Shown here: piece by piece, positions 1 to 10,014 of the stretch
How positions within the stretch are numbered: position 1 is the stretch's first letter
Layout of the letters: every line of letters starts with the position of its first letter
Source: Combretum micranthum
Lineage: Eukaryota > Streptophyta > Magnoliopsida > Myrtales > Combretaceae
NCBI GenBank assembly: GCA_024138025.1
Contig: JAMXBD010001106.1
Location: forward strand, 186,001 to 250,000
Direction of reading: 5' to 3'
DNA: 64,000 bases
Notes under the pieces: model-generated
Told to the model about the DNA's origin: nothing
The model's input: the letters and a program-made list of their open reading frames with translations, nothing else
Database searches by the model: none
Made by a program: the position numbers and the translations under genes

Positions 1-597
1 TCCTAGCTTTGATTAATCTTCTAGATAGCTTTAATCTTGGGATTTGTGGAAGAAATAAGAAGAAAAGAAGAGAAAAGAAGAAGAAAGGAAGAGAGAAAAG
101 AAAGCATCGGTTGGGAAAAGGGAGAGTAAGGAAAGAAAAGTGAAAGGAAGAGAGAGAGAGCAGGTGAGGAAAAATAAAATCAAAAGGATATTTTAAAATA
201 AGGGTATCGAATTTAGAACTTTCATATCAATATCTATAGTTCCAGAAGTATTTAGAAGATGATTTTAGAACTAATAGGTTATAAATTAAGATCTTAAAAT
301 AGGAACTTAATTTAGGGATTTGATTAGGATGCAAAGATATTTAATTTGAGTTCGGGTTTAAGAACTGATATTTTTATTCAAGCAAATGAACTCAAATTTT
401 ACTGAGATTTAGGAATTAGTGTTTAAGTTAAGAATCAAGAGTTTAGGAATCCTCTAAACATTTCAATGACTTGTTTAGAGAATTTAGATTTCAAATCTCA
501 AATTTTATTTAATTAATTACTAATCTAACTTTGCCAACTTGTCTATTTAATCATCTATCTAAACCCAATTTCTAATATATGTGAAGGTTTAGGGTAT
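1..597 (-). repeat. Type K LTR fragment, inverted
   Basis: Read on the minus strand, this stretch resembles plus-strand 57500-58165. Both have the same order of AT-rich blocks (for example around AAAAATATCAGT and TTCTAAAATC) followed by a CT-rich run, here the purine-rich 60-165. I infer a minus-strand fragment of the same LTR family. It stops near 597, where recognisable Athila gag begins, so it either inserted into gag or was joined to it by deletion. The expected LTR start (TGTAATAACC, reversed) is not present at the junction, so this side is truncated. The alignment was made by eye. Confidence 0.55.
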
Positions 598-1640
598 TTC
601 AGATTTCCTTTCATGATTTAATTCGGATATTTTATACTTCTCTTGGTGATCAATTGAAGACAATGATTGACGTTGTGGCTGGTGGAGGTTTGATGAAAAA
701 GAGTTCTCCCGAAGCTTATGATTTAATTGATGATATGGCACGTAATACATTCCACTAGCACAGTAAGAGGACTAAACCAAGACATGTTGCTGCGATGCAT
801 GAGTCAGATGAGATTGCTAAACTTCAAGCACAAGTGGCATCACTTATAGCTCAAATGAGTAGAATGCAACCTATATCAAGTGCATGATCAAGCTATATAC
901 CGAATGTAGAAATTTTGTCTCAGAATGGGGCTCTTATGAGTTCAATAGGGGATTATGATGTTTCTAGTGTTGCTTCTAGAATCGAGGATGTCAATTTTAT
1001 GAATATGTTTGATAGAACTTCAGGGAATTATAATCCCTATAGTAATACCTATAACCCTGGCTGGAGGAATCACCCTAATTTTTCATGGAGCAACCAAAAT
1101 GCTCAAAGATCAAACAATCCACCAGGATTTCAGGGGCATCAACCGCAACAATTACCAGCACCTCAACAACCCCCTACTTTACCACCACCTGAGAAAAAGC
1201 CGAATGTTGAAGATGTGCTGGCATAGTTTATTCATAATTTTGATGCTCGTCACAGAAATCAAGAGGCTTCTATTCATACCTTGAGAAGTAAATTGTCCAA
1301 TTGGCTAAGTTGATGTCTGAGAGACCTTAAGGTTCACTCCCAAGCAATATTGAACCAAATCCTAGGGAGCATGTAAAGGTCATTAATTTGAGAAGCAGGA
1401 AGGAGTTACATCCCGACTTACCAAAGGAGTAGGATGGAGAAGAGAATCAAAATCGTATTAGTGAAGAAGTGGAACCCGAGAGATCAAAGAAGGAACAAAA
1501 ATCACCACCACTAGCTGTGAAAGAGTACAAGCCACGGATTCCATATCTAGCTCACCTCAATTAGACAAAGGACATGGAACAATTTGGTAAATTCTTGGAC
1601 TTATTTAAGCAGTTACACATTAACATCCTTTATGTTGAGG
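598..1640 (+). pseudogene. gag: Athila gag remnant
   Basis: Gag would form the particle shell and bind the element RNA. Homology becomes visible at about 610 (a segment like HDLIRIFYTSLGDQL) and runs through the conserved AGGGLMKKS-type motif. The longest open piece (915-1226, 103 residues) holds NPYSNTYNPGWRNHPNFSW and a Pro/Gln-rich stretch, both typical of Athila gag. Near 1500-1640 the KPRIPY and FGKFLDLFKQLHINI-like linker leads into protease. In-frame stops near 757, 885, 1224, 1428 and 1648 break it. The N-terminal half is missing. Confidence 0.82.
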
Positions 1641-2640
1641 CACTTTCATAGATGCCGAAGTATACAAAGTTCTTGAAAGAAATTTTATCTAACAAGCAAA
1701 AATTGGAGGATGTTTCCACAGTGGAAGTTAGGGCAAATTGCTCATCTATCATTCAAAATAGGCTTCCTCCAAAGCTGAAAGACCTTGACAGTTCTACAAT
1801 CCCCTATGTGGTTGGCGATATTAATGTTGAAAAAGCTTTAGCAGATCAGAGAGCAAGTATTAACTTGTGCCCTACTCATTCTTTAAGAAGATAGGACTTG
1901 CTGAACCTAAACCCACTAGGATGAGCTTACAGCTTGCTGATTGGTCTATTAAATTCCCTCAAGGGATAATTGAAGATGTTTTGGTGAAAGTGGAAAAGTT
2001 CATCTATCCAATCGATTTTGTGGTTCTTGATATGGATGAAGACGGAGATGTACCTCTCATTTTGGGAAGACCCTTCCTTGTTACCGCCAGAGCATTAATT
2101 GATGTAGAGGGAGGTAAACTCACATTAAGGCTAGGTGATGAAGAGCTGGTGGTTACTATTGCTCCAGCCTTGAAGTATCCGATGAGTACAGATGATTCAT
2201 GCTATTCGGTCGATATTGTTGATTCCTCTGTCAATGAACACTATACAGAATTATTATGTAAAGATGAATTAGAGCTGAGCTTGACAAAAGGAGAGGAGGA
2301 AAGTGTGAGTAAACCAAAAGTAGAAGCTTGCAAAGAACAACTTGATGCTGTAAAAGAGATTACACCTCTTGGTGGGTTTGAAAACTTAAAAGCGGGCAAT
2401 GAAGCAAGGCTTAGGAGCTCTATTGAAAAACTGCCTGTTTTGGAATTAAAGCAGTTACCAGAGTATCTGGATTATGCTTTCCTTACAGCAGATTCCAAGC
2501 TTCCGGTTATCATTGCTTCAAATTTATCACAAGAACAAAAAGATCGATTACTTACAGTTTTGAGAGCTCATAAGCAAGCAATCGCATGGCAAATTTCAGA
2601 CACAAAAGGTATCAACCCCTCTTTTTGTACTCACAAAATT
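1641..2640 (+). pseudogene. pol: Athila aspartic protease and linker to RT
   Basis: The region encodes an FLKEILSNKQKLE motif and then LPPKLKD, which precede the retropepsin in this lineage. The active-site loop reads LADQRASINL where an Asp-(Ser/Thr/Leu)-Gly-Ala pattern is expected, so the Gly is lost although the Asp remains. A frameshift at about 1866-1890 moves the rest into the frame of 1867-2814. There MPYSFFKKIGL and the LILGRPFL motif of the protease C-terminal part are intact. A charged linker follows until RT begins near 2640. The protease would cut the Gag-Pol polyprotein; this copy is not expected to work. Confidence 0.82.
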
Positions 2641-3960
2641 CTTTTGGTAGAAGGATTGAAACCGGTAGTGCAGCCACAGAGAAGGCTAAACCCCAATAAG
2701 AAAGAGGTGGTTAAAAACGAAGTCATTAAGCTTTTAGATGCTAGACTTTATACCCTATTTCTGATAGCAAGTGGGTTAGTCCAACACAGGTTGTACCAAA
2801 GAAGGGAGGGATGATTGTTCCCTAATGATAAGAATGAACTTATTCCAATGCGCACTGTAACTGGATGGCAAGTTTTCATAGATTATCGGAGACTGAATGA
2901 TGCAAATCAGAAGGACCATTTCCCTCTTCCCTTTGCAGATCAGATGTTGGAGAGATTAGCTGGGCATATGTACTATTGCTACCTAGATGGGATGTTCAGA
3001 TACTTCCAATACCAATTGCTCTAGAGGACTAGGAGAAGACTACCTTCACTTGCCCTTATGGCACATATGCCTATAGACGAATGCCATTTGGCTTATGCAA
3101 TGCATCGGCTACATTTCAGCGATGTATGTTAGCTATTTTTGGCGACTTGGTAGAAAAAATCATGGAGGTCTTCATGGATGACTTCTCAGTTTTTGGGGAT
3201 TCATTCTCGGATTGTTTGGAGAACTTAGAAAAGGTACTAATTCGTTGTGAGGACAAATCTAGTATTAAACTGGGAAAAATGCCACTTCATGTGTAAGGAG
3301 GGCATTGTGCTTGGCCATAAGTTTCCCCAAAGGCATCGAAGTCGATCAAGTGAAAGTGGAGGTGATTTCTAAACTTCCTCCCCCAAATTCAGTTAAGGCC
3401 ATCAGAAGGTTTCTAGGCCATGCTGGCTTCTATAGACGCTTCATTCATGACTTCTCCAAAATACCCGTCTCTAACTAAGCTATTGGAGAAAGATGTGCCT
3501 TTTCTCTTTACATCCGAATGCCACCATGCCTTTGATGTCCTCAAGGCGAAGTTGACCAATGCATCCATCATGATAGCTTTGGATTGGAGTTTGCCTTTCG
3601 AACTCATGTGCGATGCCAACGATTATGCCCTTGGAGTTGATCTTAGTTAGAGGCGTGATAAAAATTTTTAACCTATATACTATGCAAGCGAGACTCTTAC
3701 AAGTGCTCAAGCTAATTATACCACTACTGAGAAAGAGATACTGGCTGTGGTGTTCGCATTTGACAATTTTAGGATGTATCTCATTCTTTCCAAGGTGATC
3801 GTATATACGGATCACTCGGCCTTGAGATTTTTGCTAACTAAAATAGATGCGAAACCTAGATTAATCCGCTGGATACTGCTCCTACAAGAATTCGATGTGG
3901 AAATTCGTGATAAGAAAGGGGCGGAAAATCTAGCTGCTGATCACATCTCAAGACTTGAGA
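2641..3960 (+). pseudogene. pol: Athila reverse transcriptase and RNase H
   Basis: RT blocks are readable in order. VQPQRRLNP and VVKNEVIKLLDA fall at 2668-2745, FIDYRRLND with HFPLPFADQMLERL at 2875-2960, a YLDG block with the first catalytic Asp near 2980, MPFGLCNASATFQRC at 3081, and the FMDD catalytic box near 3174. The RNase H part includes LMCDANDYALG near 3603, [11 protein letters not shown] near 3800 and [11 protein letters not shown] near 3937. Frameshifts or stops occur at about 2745-2815, 3022-3080, 3230-3300, 3475 and 3648-3750. The polymerase would copy element RNA into DNA; this copy is broken in several frames. Confidence 0.85.
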
Positions 3961-5346
3961 ACCCCTATTTAGAGGAGTTCAAGGAGGAAGATATCAATGA
4001 CTCTTTTCCGGAAGAGAAGCTATATGCCATATATCAGCTCATGAATGTGGAAACACCTTGGTTTGCAGATTTTGCAAATTATTTAGTGGCTAGAGCTCTT
4101 CCTGATGGCCTTAATTCTCATGCAAAAAGGAAGTTCTTTTCAGAACTTAAATACTACTATTGGGAGGATCCTTTCCTATTCCGAGTTTGTGGTGATCAAA
4201 TGGTTAGGAGGCGTGTCTCCCATGAAGAAGGCTGGAAGATTTTGAGTGAGTGTCACTCTGGACCTGTTGGAGGTCACTATTCCTGCTAACCGACTGCACA
4301 TAAGGTTTCAGAGGCCGGTTTCTATTAGCCTACAATATTTAAGGATGCCCAACACTTTTGTGCCATATGTGATAGTTGCCAACGTATTGGAAATATCTCG
4401 AGAAGAAATAAGATGCCTCAAAATTTTGTTCTTGAATGTGAAGTTTTTGACTTATAGGGCATCGAATTTGTGGGACCATTCCCCAGTTCTTATGGGAAAA
4501 AATATATTTTAGTAGCAGTGGACTATGTGTCCAAGTGGGTTGAAGCCCAAGCATTGTCTACAAACAATACACGAGTTGTTGTAAAATTCCTTAAGAAGCT
4601 ATTTTCATGATTTGAAGCCCCTAGAGCTATCATAAGCAAAAGGGGAACACATTTCTGCAATGTCCAAATGGAGAAGGTGTTGAGAAGATATGGAGTCACA
4701 CATCGAATTGCTACACCTTACCTCCCCCAGACAAGTGGTCAAGTGGAAGTTTCCAATCGTGAGTTAAAGAGAATTCTCGAAGAAGGTGCAGCATAATAGA
4801 AAAGATTGGTCCAAGAAGCTTACGATGCTTTGTGGGCATATAGAGCAGCCTACAAAACACCTTTAGGGACTACTCCCTATAAGCTGGTTTATGGGAAATC
4901 ATGCCACCTTCCAGTGGAGATTGAACACAAAGCACATTGGGCAATCAAATTGGTTAACTTTAATTTTTGGAGATGCTGGAGTAAAAAGAAAGCTGCAATT
5001 GAATGAACTTGATGAGTGGAGAAGGCAAGCTTATGAAAATATGAGGATTTACAAAGAGAAAGTCAAGAAATATCATGATTCACACATCCACCAGTCAAGG
5101 GAGTTCAAGGAAGGAGACCAAGTTCTACTATTTAATTCCTGGTTAAAACTTTTTCTAGGAAAATTGAGGTCAAGATGGTCCGGTCCTTTTGTGGTTAAGA
5201 AGGTATTCCTACATGATGTGGTAGAGCTTAAACACCAGGATCATGACAATTTTAAAGTCAATGCCCATCGCTTGAAACTTTATTTGAGTGACAGAACAGA
5301 ACGTGAGAATCAAGAGCACTTTCGACTCAAATTACCAAACAATTAG
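3961..5346 (+). pseudogene. pol: Athila integrase, catalytically mutated
   Basis: The HHCC zinc-binding region lies around 4245-4400 (GPVGGHYS, then CAICDSC-like residues after a frameshift). The core follows at about 4435-4790. The first catalytic Asp position reads GIEFVGPF, a Glu instead of Asp just after a stop. The second reads SKRGTHF, where SDGGTHF-like sequence is expected, and the Glu in [10 protein letters not shown] is kept. Two of the three DDE residues are therefore changed. The C-terminal part (4891-5346) is open and has [17 protein letters not shown] and [10 protein letters not shown]. The typical post-pol sequence with GGAGGCAACCCA follows at 5399-5411. Confidence 0.85.
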
Positions 5347-5729
5347 CTGACGAAAGTGAAGCACGTCGAGCCAACGACGTTAAACAAGTGCGCTTCTTGG
5401 GAGGCAACCCATGTCTAACTTTGGTAAGTTTAGTTTCCTTAGCTTTTCTTTCGTTTCACTATCCCAAGATGTTCTATTGTTGTCAAAATTGCACATTTTG
5501 GAAGGTTCCTCAACTTAATTGAAGGAAGTAAGAATTGATTTCTTAGTGTGGGAACACAAAACTTCAAGTAAGAATTCTCAAGTTTTAATCTCCAGCGTAC
5601 CTCGTAAGTTCTTTTTAGCCCTATTCACTGATAACGAGGTGCACAAAACTCGTAAGACTTGTCAATACTTGCACAAAGTTGAGCCCAGGCAATACTTGAG
5701 ACAGAGCACAACTTAAGAGAGCTACTGGA

Positions 5730-6030
5730 CACCTTTTCACATCCTGCACGTCTTCGAGCATGGCCATGCAGAAGCTAAGCAACACTTGAAATCAAGATAA
5801 CAAAGTCTCGGTGCACTTTTTCACACCCTGCACAGCCTCGAGCACGGCTGTGTAGTTACCTGTGCACACTTTAAGTCCTACTAAGGAGGTCTCGGTGCAC
5901 TTTTTCACACCTTGCACGGCCCCGAGCATGGCCGTGCAGGCCCCCCCTTGCACACGCACCTGCACATCTTCATTTGCTCTTAGGTCACGTTTTTCCACCC
6001 TGCATCTCGAGCATGGCCGTACAGGAGACC
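5730..6030. repeat. Palindromic CACGG...CCGTG motif array
   Basis: Four degenerate units, about 80-100 bases apart, each begin with a TTTTCACACC-like stretch followed by a GC-rich dyad. They lie near 5740-5768, 5828-5851, 5913-5938 and 6001-6023. The best unit (5913-5938) has arms TGCACGGCC and GGCCGTGCA around CCGAGCAT. The same motif recurs once in the 3' LTR at 10421-10446, and a half-unit lies at 6703-6714. Their function is unknown. Confidence 0.8.
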
Positions 6031-6039
6031 GAGCACACA

Positions 6040-6070
6040 CTTAAAATATATATATATATATATATAAACA
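6040..6070 (+). promoter_or_regulatory. TA-rich promoter-like run before CT-rich leader
   Basis: A TA dinucleotide run (about 6047-6066) ends in TATAAAC. It is followed by a CT-rich stretch with CTCTCTC, as found downstream of the TATA boxes of plant LTRs, including several in this window. It lies about 880 bases before the env-like start codon. It could be an internal promoter or simply a microsatellite. Confidence 0.35.
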
Positions 6071-6212
6071 TTCTCCTCTCTCTTACTCTTTCATTACCAT
6101 CACTTTTAACAAACAAATCCCCTCTCTCCTCTTATGCTACGACACACCACCCCACCACTCTCCCATCAAGATCATCAACTCGTGTATCATTTAACTTGTG
6201 CTTCACACTCAA

Positions 6213-6928
6213 GTAAGTTTCCTCCCCTCTCTTTCTTTAGCGCACATGCAATTTGGAACTCCAATTTTTTTGTCATGGTGAGTGGGCTTAAGTAAACTAT
6301 GGTTGCATGTGTTTAGTTTTGAGAATATTGTTGAAGTCATGAGCTGTAGATACTATGAATGAAGTATTTACTTGTGGTTATCATAGTTTCCATGATTATT
6401 TGCGCGAAACACTCCTTATTAGTCCGATCGGTCTTGAATGCTAGGGTTCATGAGATTTGTGGATGCGAAAAACTTTTAGGGCTTTTGCTTTTTCCTTGCA
6501 ATTAAGTTGTTTTACTATAATTGTGTACAATTAGTTTCCACCATTCATGCTTATATGGCTCAATTCAGAATTTTAGGGTTTCATGTATAAGATATTAGGG
6601 TTTTCACAAACCTAAGATTAAATGGGTATATTCTTGATGATTTCATAATGAATGTGGTTCCCTTAATATGTTTTTCCCTATAGCTATAGTCTACACTACC
6701 CTCTGCACGGCCTTGCAAGTGATTGAGCTACTCTGTTTTTATTATTATTAGGCTTGATTTTCACTCAATCTTGTTTAGTTGTTCCTACTAAGTTGTTGTA
6801 TCATTGTTATAGAAGCCAAGCACATCTATGAATTGTGCTCTACTTATACTGAGTTGTGTTTAACACTTACTCACATCTATGAACATTGCTTTTACAATGT
6901 CCTTGATATATGCTTGTCCTTTATGTAG
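6213..6928 (+). other. Candidate intron in env-like leader
   Basis: A good plant donor (CAA|GTAAGT, GT at 6213-6214) follows the CT-rich leader. A pyrimidine-rich acceptor, TGTCCTTTATGTAG, ends at 6928, two bases before the ATG at 6931. The enclosed 716 bases are T-rich and stop-filled, as plant introns are. Splicing would place the env-like start codon just after the junction. Spliced env-like messages are known for some plant retroelements; for this copy it is inference. Confidence 0.4.
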
Positions 6929-6930
6929 AA

Positions 6931-8333
6931 ATGGTGAGAACCAAACGAGTAGCGCACAAGTCCAAAATGCCACAATCAAAACAATAGGCTTCAACTTCCC
7001 AAGCCAAGAAAAAGAAGTGGCCTCAACAAGAAAGAAGATGTAGGGCCAACTCACTTTGTCAAATACTCTGAGCAAGAGTGGAGCAAGCAAAGGAGAGAAA
7101 AGCTTGAGGCGAAAGCCTTCATGAATAGTGAATATTTGGATTAGAAATTACTCCGGGAATATGGCCTTGAGCAAGAAATCCAGGAAATGTTGAGTGTAGG
7201 ACCATGGACCTCATTCTTTGAGATAAACGAGCCAGCTTATAGGGAAGTTACTCTGGAATTCCTATCCACTCTCTAGTTAGACAAGTATGACATGTATTTT
7301 CAAGTATATGGCAAACAACAACATGTCTATGCTCATAAGTTTGGCATATATCTGGGTTTATATGAATTGAAGAATGGAATGAGGCCAGCTTCACAAAACT
7401 GCCCAAAACTTGGCCATCTGATCTCACTGCACAGCAGTATTGGGAGCAGCTATGTGGAACTATTATTCGATATCAACCATCTCGTTCCAAAGCCACATCA
7501 ATGACTGATCTTAACTTGAAGGTGGTTCACCACTTGTTGGCACATACCATTGGAGGTTGCAAGAGTAGTCACGGTGTGGTAAACAACTTTGAACTGTTTC
7601 GTTTGTACAGTATTGCTACTAAAACAAAGATTAATGTGGGTTTAGAAGTGGCTAAGTTTCTATTTAGGCAAGCAACAGACCCGAGAACTAAGAGACTTTA
7701 CTGTGGTGGTTATGTTACAAAGTTCCTCAAGGGTTTTCGGATTTTTAAAGAACCATCACCACTAACTTTGGAGTACCTGCCAAGAAATTTTTGGATGGTC
7801 CATTTCTTAGATGGGGCTCAATTAAGCTTGTCGATCTTTCCACTCCTTCTAAAGGAGTCCCTACCCCTTCTAAAGGAGTTTTCACTCCTTTATCTGCATC
7901 TAGCTCCCAGGCCCCACATCTTGAAAGTGATTATCAATGGTTACAAAGAGACTTCTATGAAGAATGGAAGCCGAATAGAAAAGAGAGGAAGAAGAATAAA
8001 CGGTTTCGAGCTTCAATTTGGGCATTTTTAGAGAAAATTGCTGGTTGTTTTTCTCCTCCCCCTACTGATCTACCTACTTACGAGACTTTACCTGAACCGG
8101 ATTCTTCTGAGCTTGAACCAGTCAAGCGAAAGGGAAAAGCACCGAAGTTTGTATCTGAATATGAATTTGATTCACCTTTAAAAGAAGATGACGATGAGGA
8201 AGCTGAACAAGAGGAGGAGGATGAGGGTAAAGAAGAGGAGAATGATAGTGATGATGGAGATGATGTAGCAGATGGTAATGCTGAGGAGTCCCCCAATGAC
8301 TCTAATGATGAGGATAATGATGGAGATAAATGA
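6931..8333 (+). pseudogene. Env-like / ATHILA ORF after pol, decayed
   Basis: This is the third ORF of the Athila lineage, in the position of a retroviral env; its function is not established. The start ATG at 6931 gives a basic N-terminus (MVRTKRVAHKSK). Stops at 6985-6987, near 7141 and near 7274, and frame changes around 7010-7060 and 7340-7400, break the first half. A long open segment (7501-8031) carries LKVVHHLLAHTIGG and FELFRLYSI, typical of ATHILA-family ORF proteins. A frame change near 7800 continues in the frame of 7791-8333. The C-terminus is a run of about 50 mostly Asp/Glu residues ending at 8333. No transmembrane segment was convincing. Confidence 0.72.
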
Positions 8334-10000
8334 TCTTATTTTCTGATTTTTTGCACTTATCTGTGATTTGTACTAATGAGTGCCCTACTTGTGGGACAAC
8401 TCATAATTTTGACGGCATCCTTTCGGAATTCCTGGTTAGACTTTAGGATGGGCTAACTTCTTTCTAGATTTGCTTTTTGTTTTTTATTTTTGGTTTTATC
8501 TTTAGGCATGATCTATTTTGGATTCACAAGATTAATGCTGCTGCCACATTTTCATATGGCTTTTCTCTTTTCTCCTACTAGTTGCGATAAACTCATGATC
8601 CAACCTCTACATGAACCGGGGAAGTTCTAGTGTTCTTTATCTTTCCTTATTTGCTCTCGCATGATAAAACCCCTGCTAACTTGTATAAATTTTCTTTTTT
8701 TTTTTTTTCCATTTTCCTTATTTGTTCTTTATTGAAATGACATTGAGGACAATGTCCGCATTAGTATGGGGATTGGGAAATTTAAGAAAGAAAATTTGGG
8801 TCTTAAGTATACATTTCTTCATGCATTAGATCATATTAATTGTGTTTAAAATTGAAATTTATTTTGATCTTGATAAAAAAAATCCCATATATTCACATTT
8901 GCAATTGTGCTTAAAAGCTAATTATGAATTGATAGATCTTGAAAATATATTCGAAAACAAAAATAGACAAAAAAGGCATTCAAGCTAAGTTGAATTAAGA
9001 TGAAAGTGGCTTATATAGTACCTTACTCACCTATTTTGTGATCAATATAATTAATTGAAACTGTAGGACAAAATCTTGGTGGGGTAAACTTACTTGCTAA
9101 TTAGTAATGGAATTTAGAGTCTAAAAGTGAATCAAACTCCTTGGTTGAAAGTTAAATGGTTATGTTTCTAAACTTGTTGATTTATATATTTTCTTTTCAA
9201 AAATTTTGAGAGCCCTCCTAATCTTTAGTGAAAGAGCATATGAAATTCATCACTTGGTGATCCTTCTTAGAATTAAATACTTTTGCATCTAAAAAAAAAA
9301 ATCTTTACTCCAATGACTCGAGTATTGAGTTATGAGTATCCAACCTTGAATGTTAAAGTGAGAGAGAGTTCTCTAGGGTCCCTTTAAAACCTGGTCACTT
9401 GGGTGATGAGCCCGGGATGTGCCGACTCAATGAACTCATTATAACGAGAAGGAAGGAATGGCATAAGTTCAATTTTTGAACTTAAAAAAAAAATTGAGCT
9501 GAAAAGATGCAGGCGAAAACCCGTCCAGAGGAAAAGAAAAGAAAAGAAAAGATATGGGCTAAGACTCGTCCCTCTGAAGGCTCTAATAAATTATGAAGAG
9601 ATTTAAACTAAAATGAGGAAATCTAAGGGAAGGACTGATGCAATTACTTTCACTCTAGATTGTTGTGCTTAGAGAAGTTGTTAAAGAGTTTATATATTCA
9701 TTAATGAGTGGTGAAAAGTGTAACTAGGTCACTTTTACTATTGTTTGACTTCGCGTTTATTTTGTGACTTTGGAAGCTATTACTAATTTGTAGGGGTAAA
9801 GTTTAACTTACCTAGGTTAATCTTAGAATTTTGATTTTAGTATGCTAATTACATTTATATAATGGGTTTGAGCTATAGATACAAAGTGAGTCGCTATAAT
9901 CTGAAGAAATTATTGAATGTTTAAAAAAAATTATTTGAGTATATTTGATGATAGATCTTCATTATTCTTAGTTGTTTGCTTGAGGACAAGCAAATGGTTA
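8334..10000 (+). other. Athila 3' noncoding region
   Basis: No gene is seen. At 8742-8780 there is a GAGGACAATGT...GTATGGGGATTGGG sequence resembling the real polypurine-tract context at the LTR border. It may be a second or internal polypurine-like tract, as is common in this lineage. A T run at 8695-8708 and short GAAAA repeats at about 9531-9552 are present. The pair GCGAAAACCCGTCC (9512-9525) and CTAAGACTCGTCC (9560-9572) looks like a decayed duplication. Confidence 0.65.
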
Positions 10001-10014
10001 AGTGTGGGGAAGTT
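10001..10014 (+). other. Polypurine tract of Athila element
   Basis: The purine-rich AGTGTGGGGAAG followed by TT lies directly before the TGATAAG start of the 3' LTR. It is preceded by the GAGGACAAGCAAATGGTT context typical of plant Ty3/gypsy elements. It would prime plus-strand DNA synthesis. Confidence 0.85.

Larger units (their letters stand above)
5347..6212 (+). other. Spacer between pol and env-like ORF
   Basis: No coding region is supported here. The stretch holds the post-pol signature around 5395-5412, then an array of palindromic GC-rich motifs (5730-6030), then a TA-rich promoter-like run and a CT-rich segment (6070-6240). The layout suggests a promoter and leader for the downstream env-like ORF. 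That is an inference from sequence signals only. Confidence 0.6.

Noticed and set aside
5792..6040. Cys-rich ORFs on both strands over the palindromic array
   Set aside because: They arise from the repeated GC-rich dyads and have no domain or conservation support.
8078..8296. Serine-rich antisense ORF
   Set aside because: It is the shadow of the acidic C-terminal tail of the env-like ORF.
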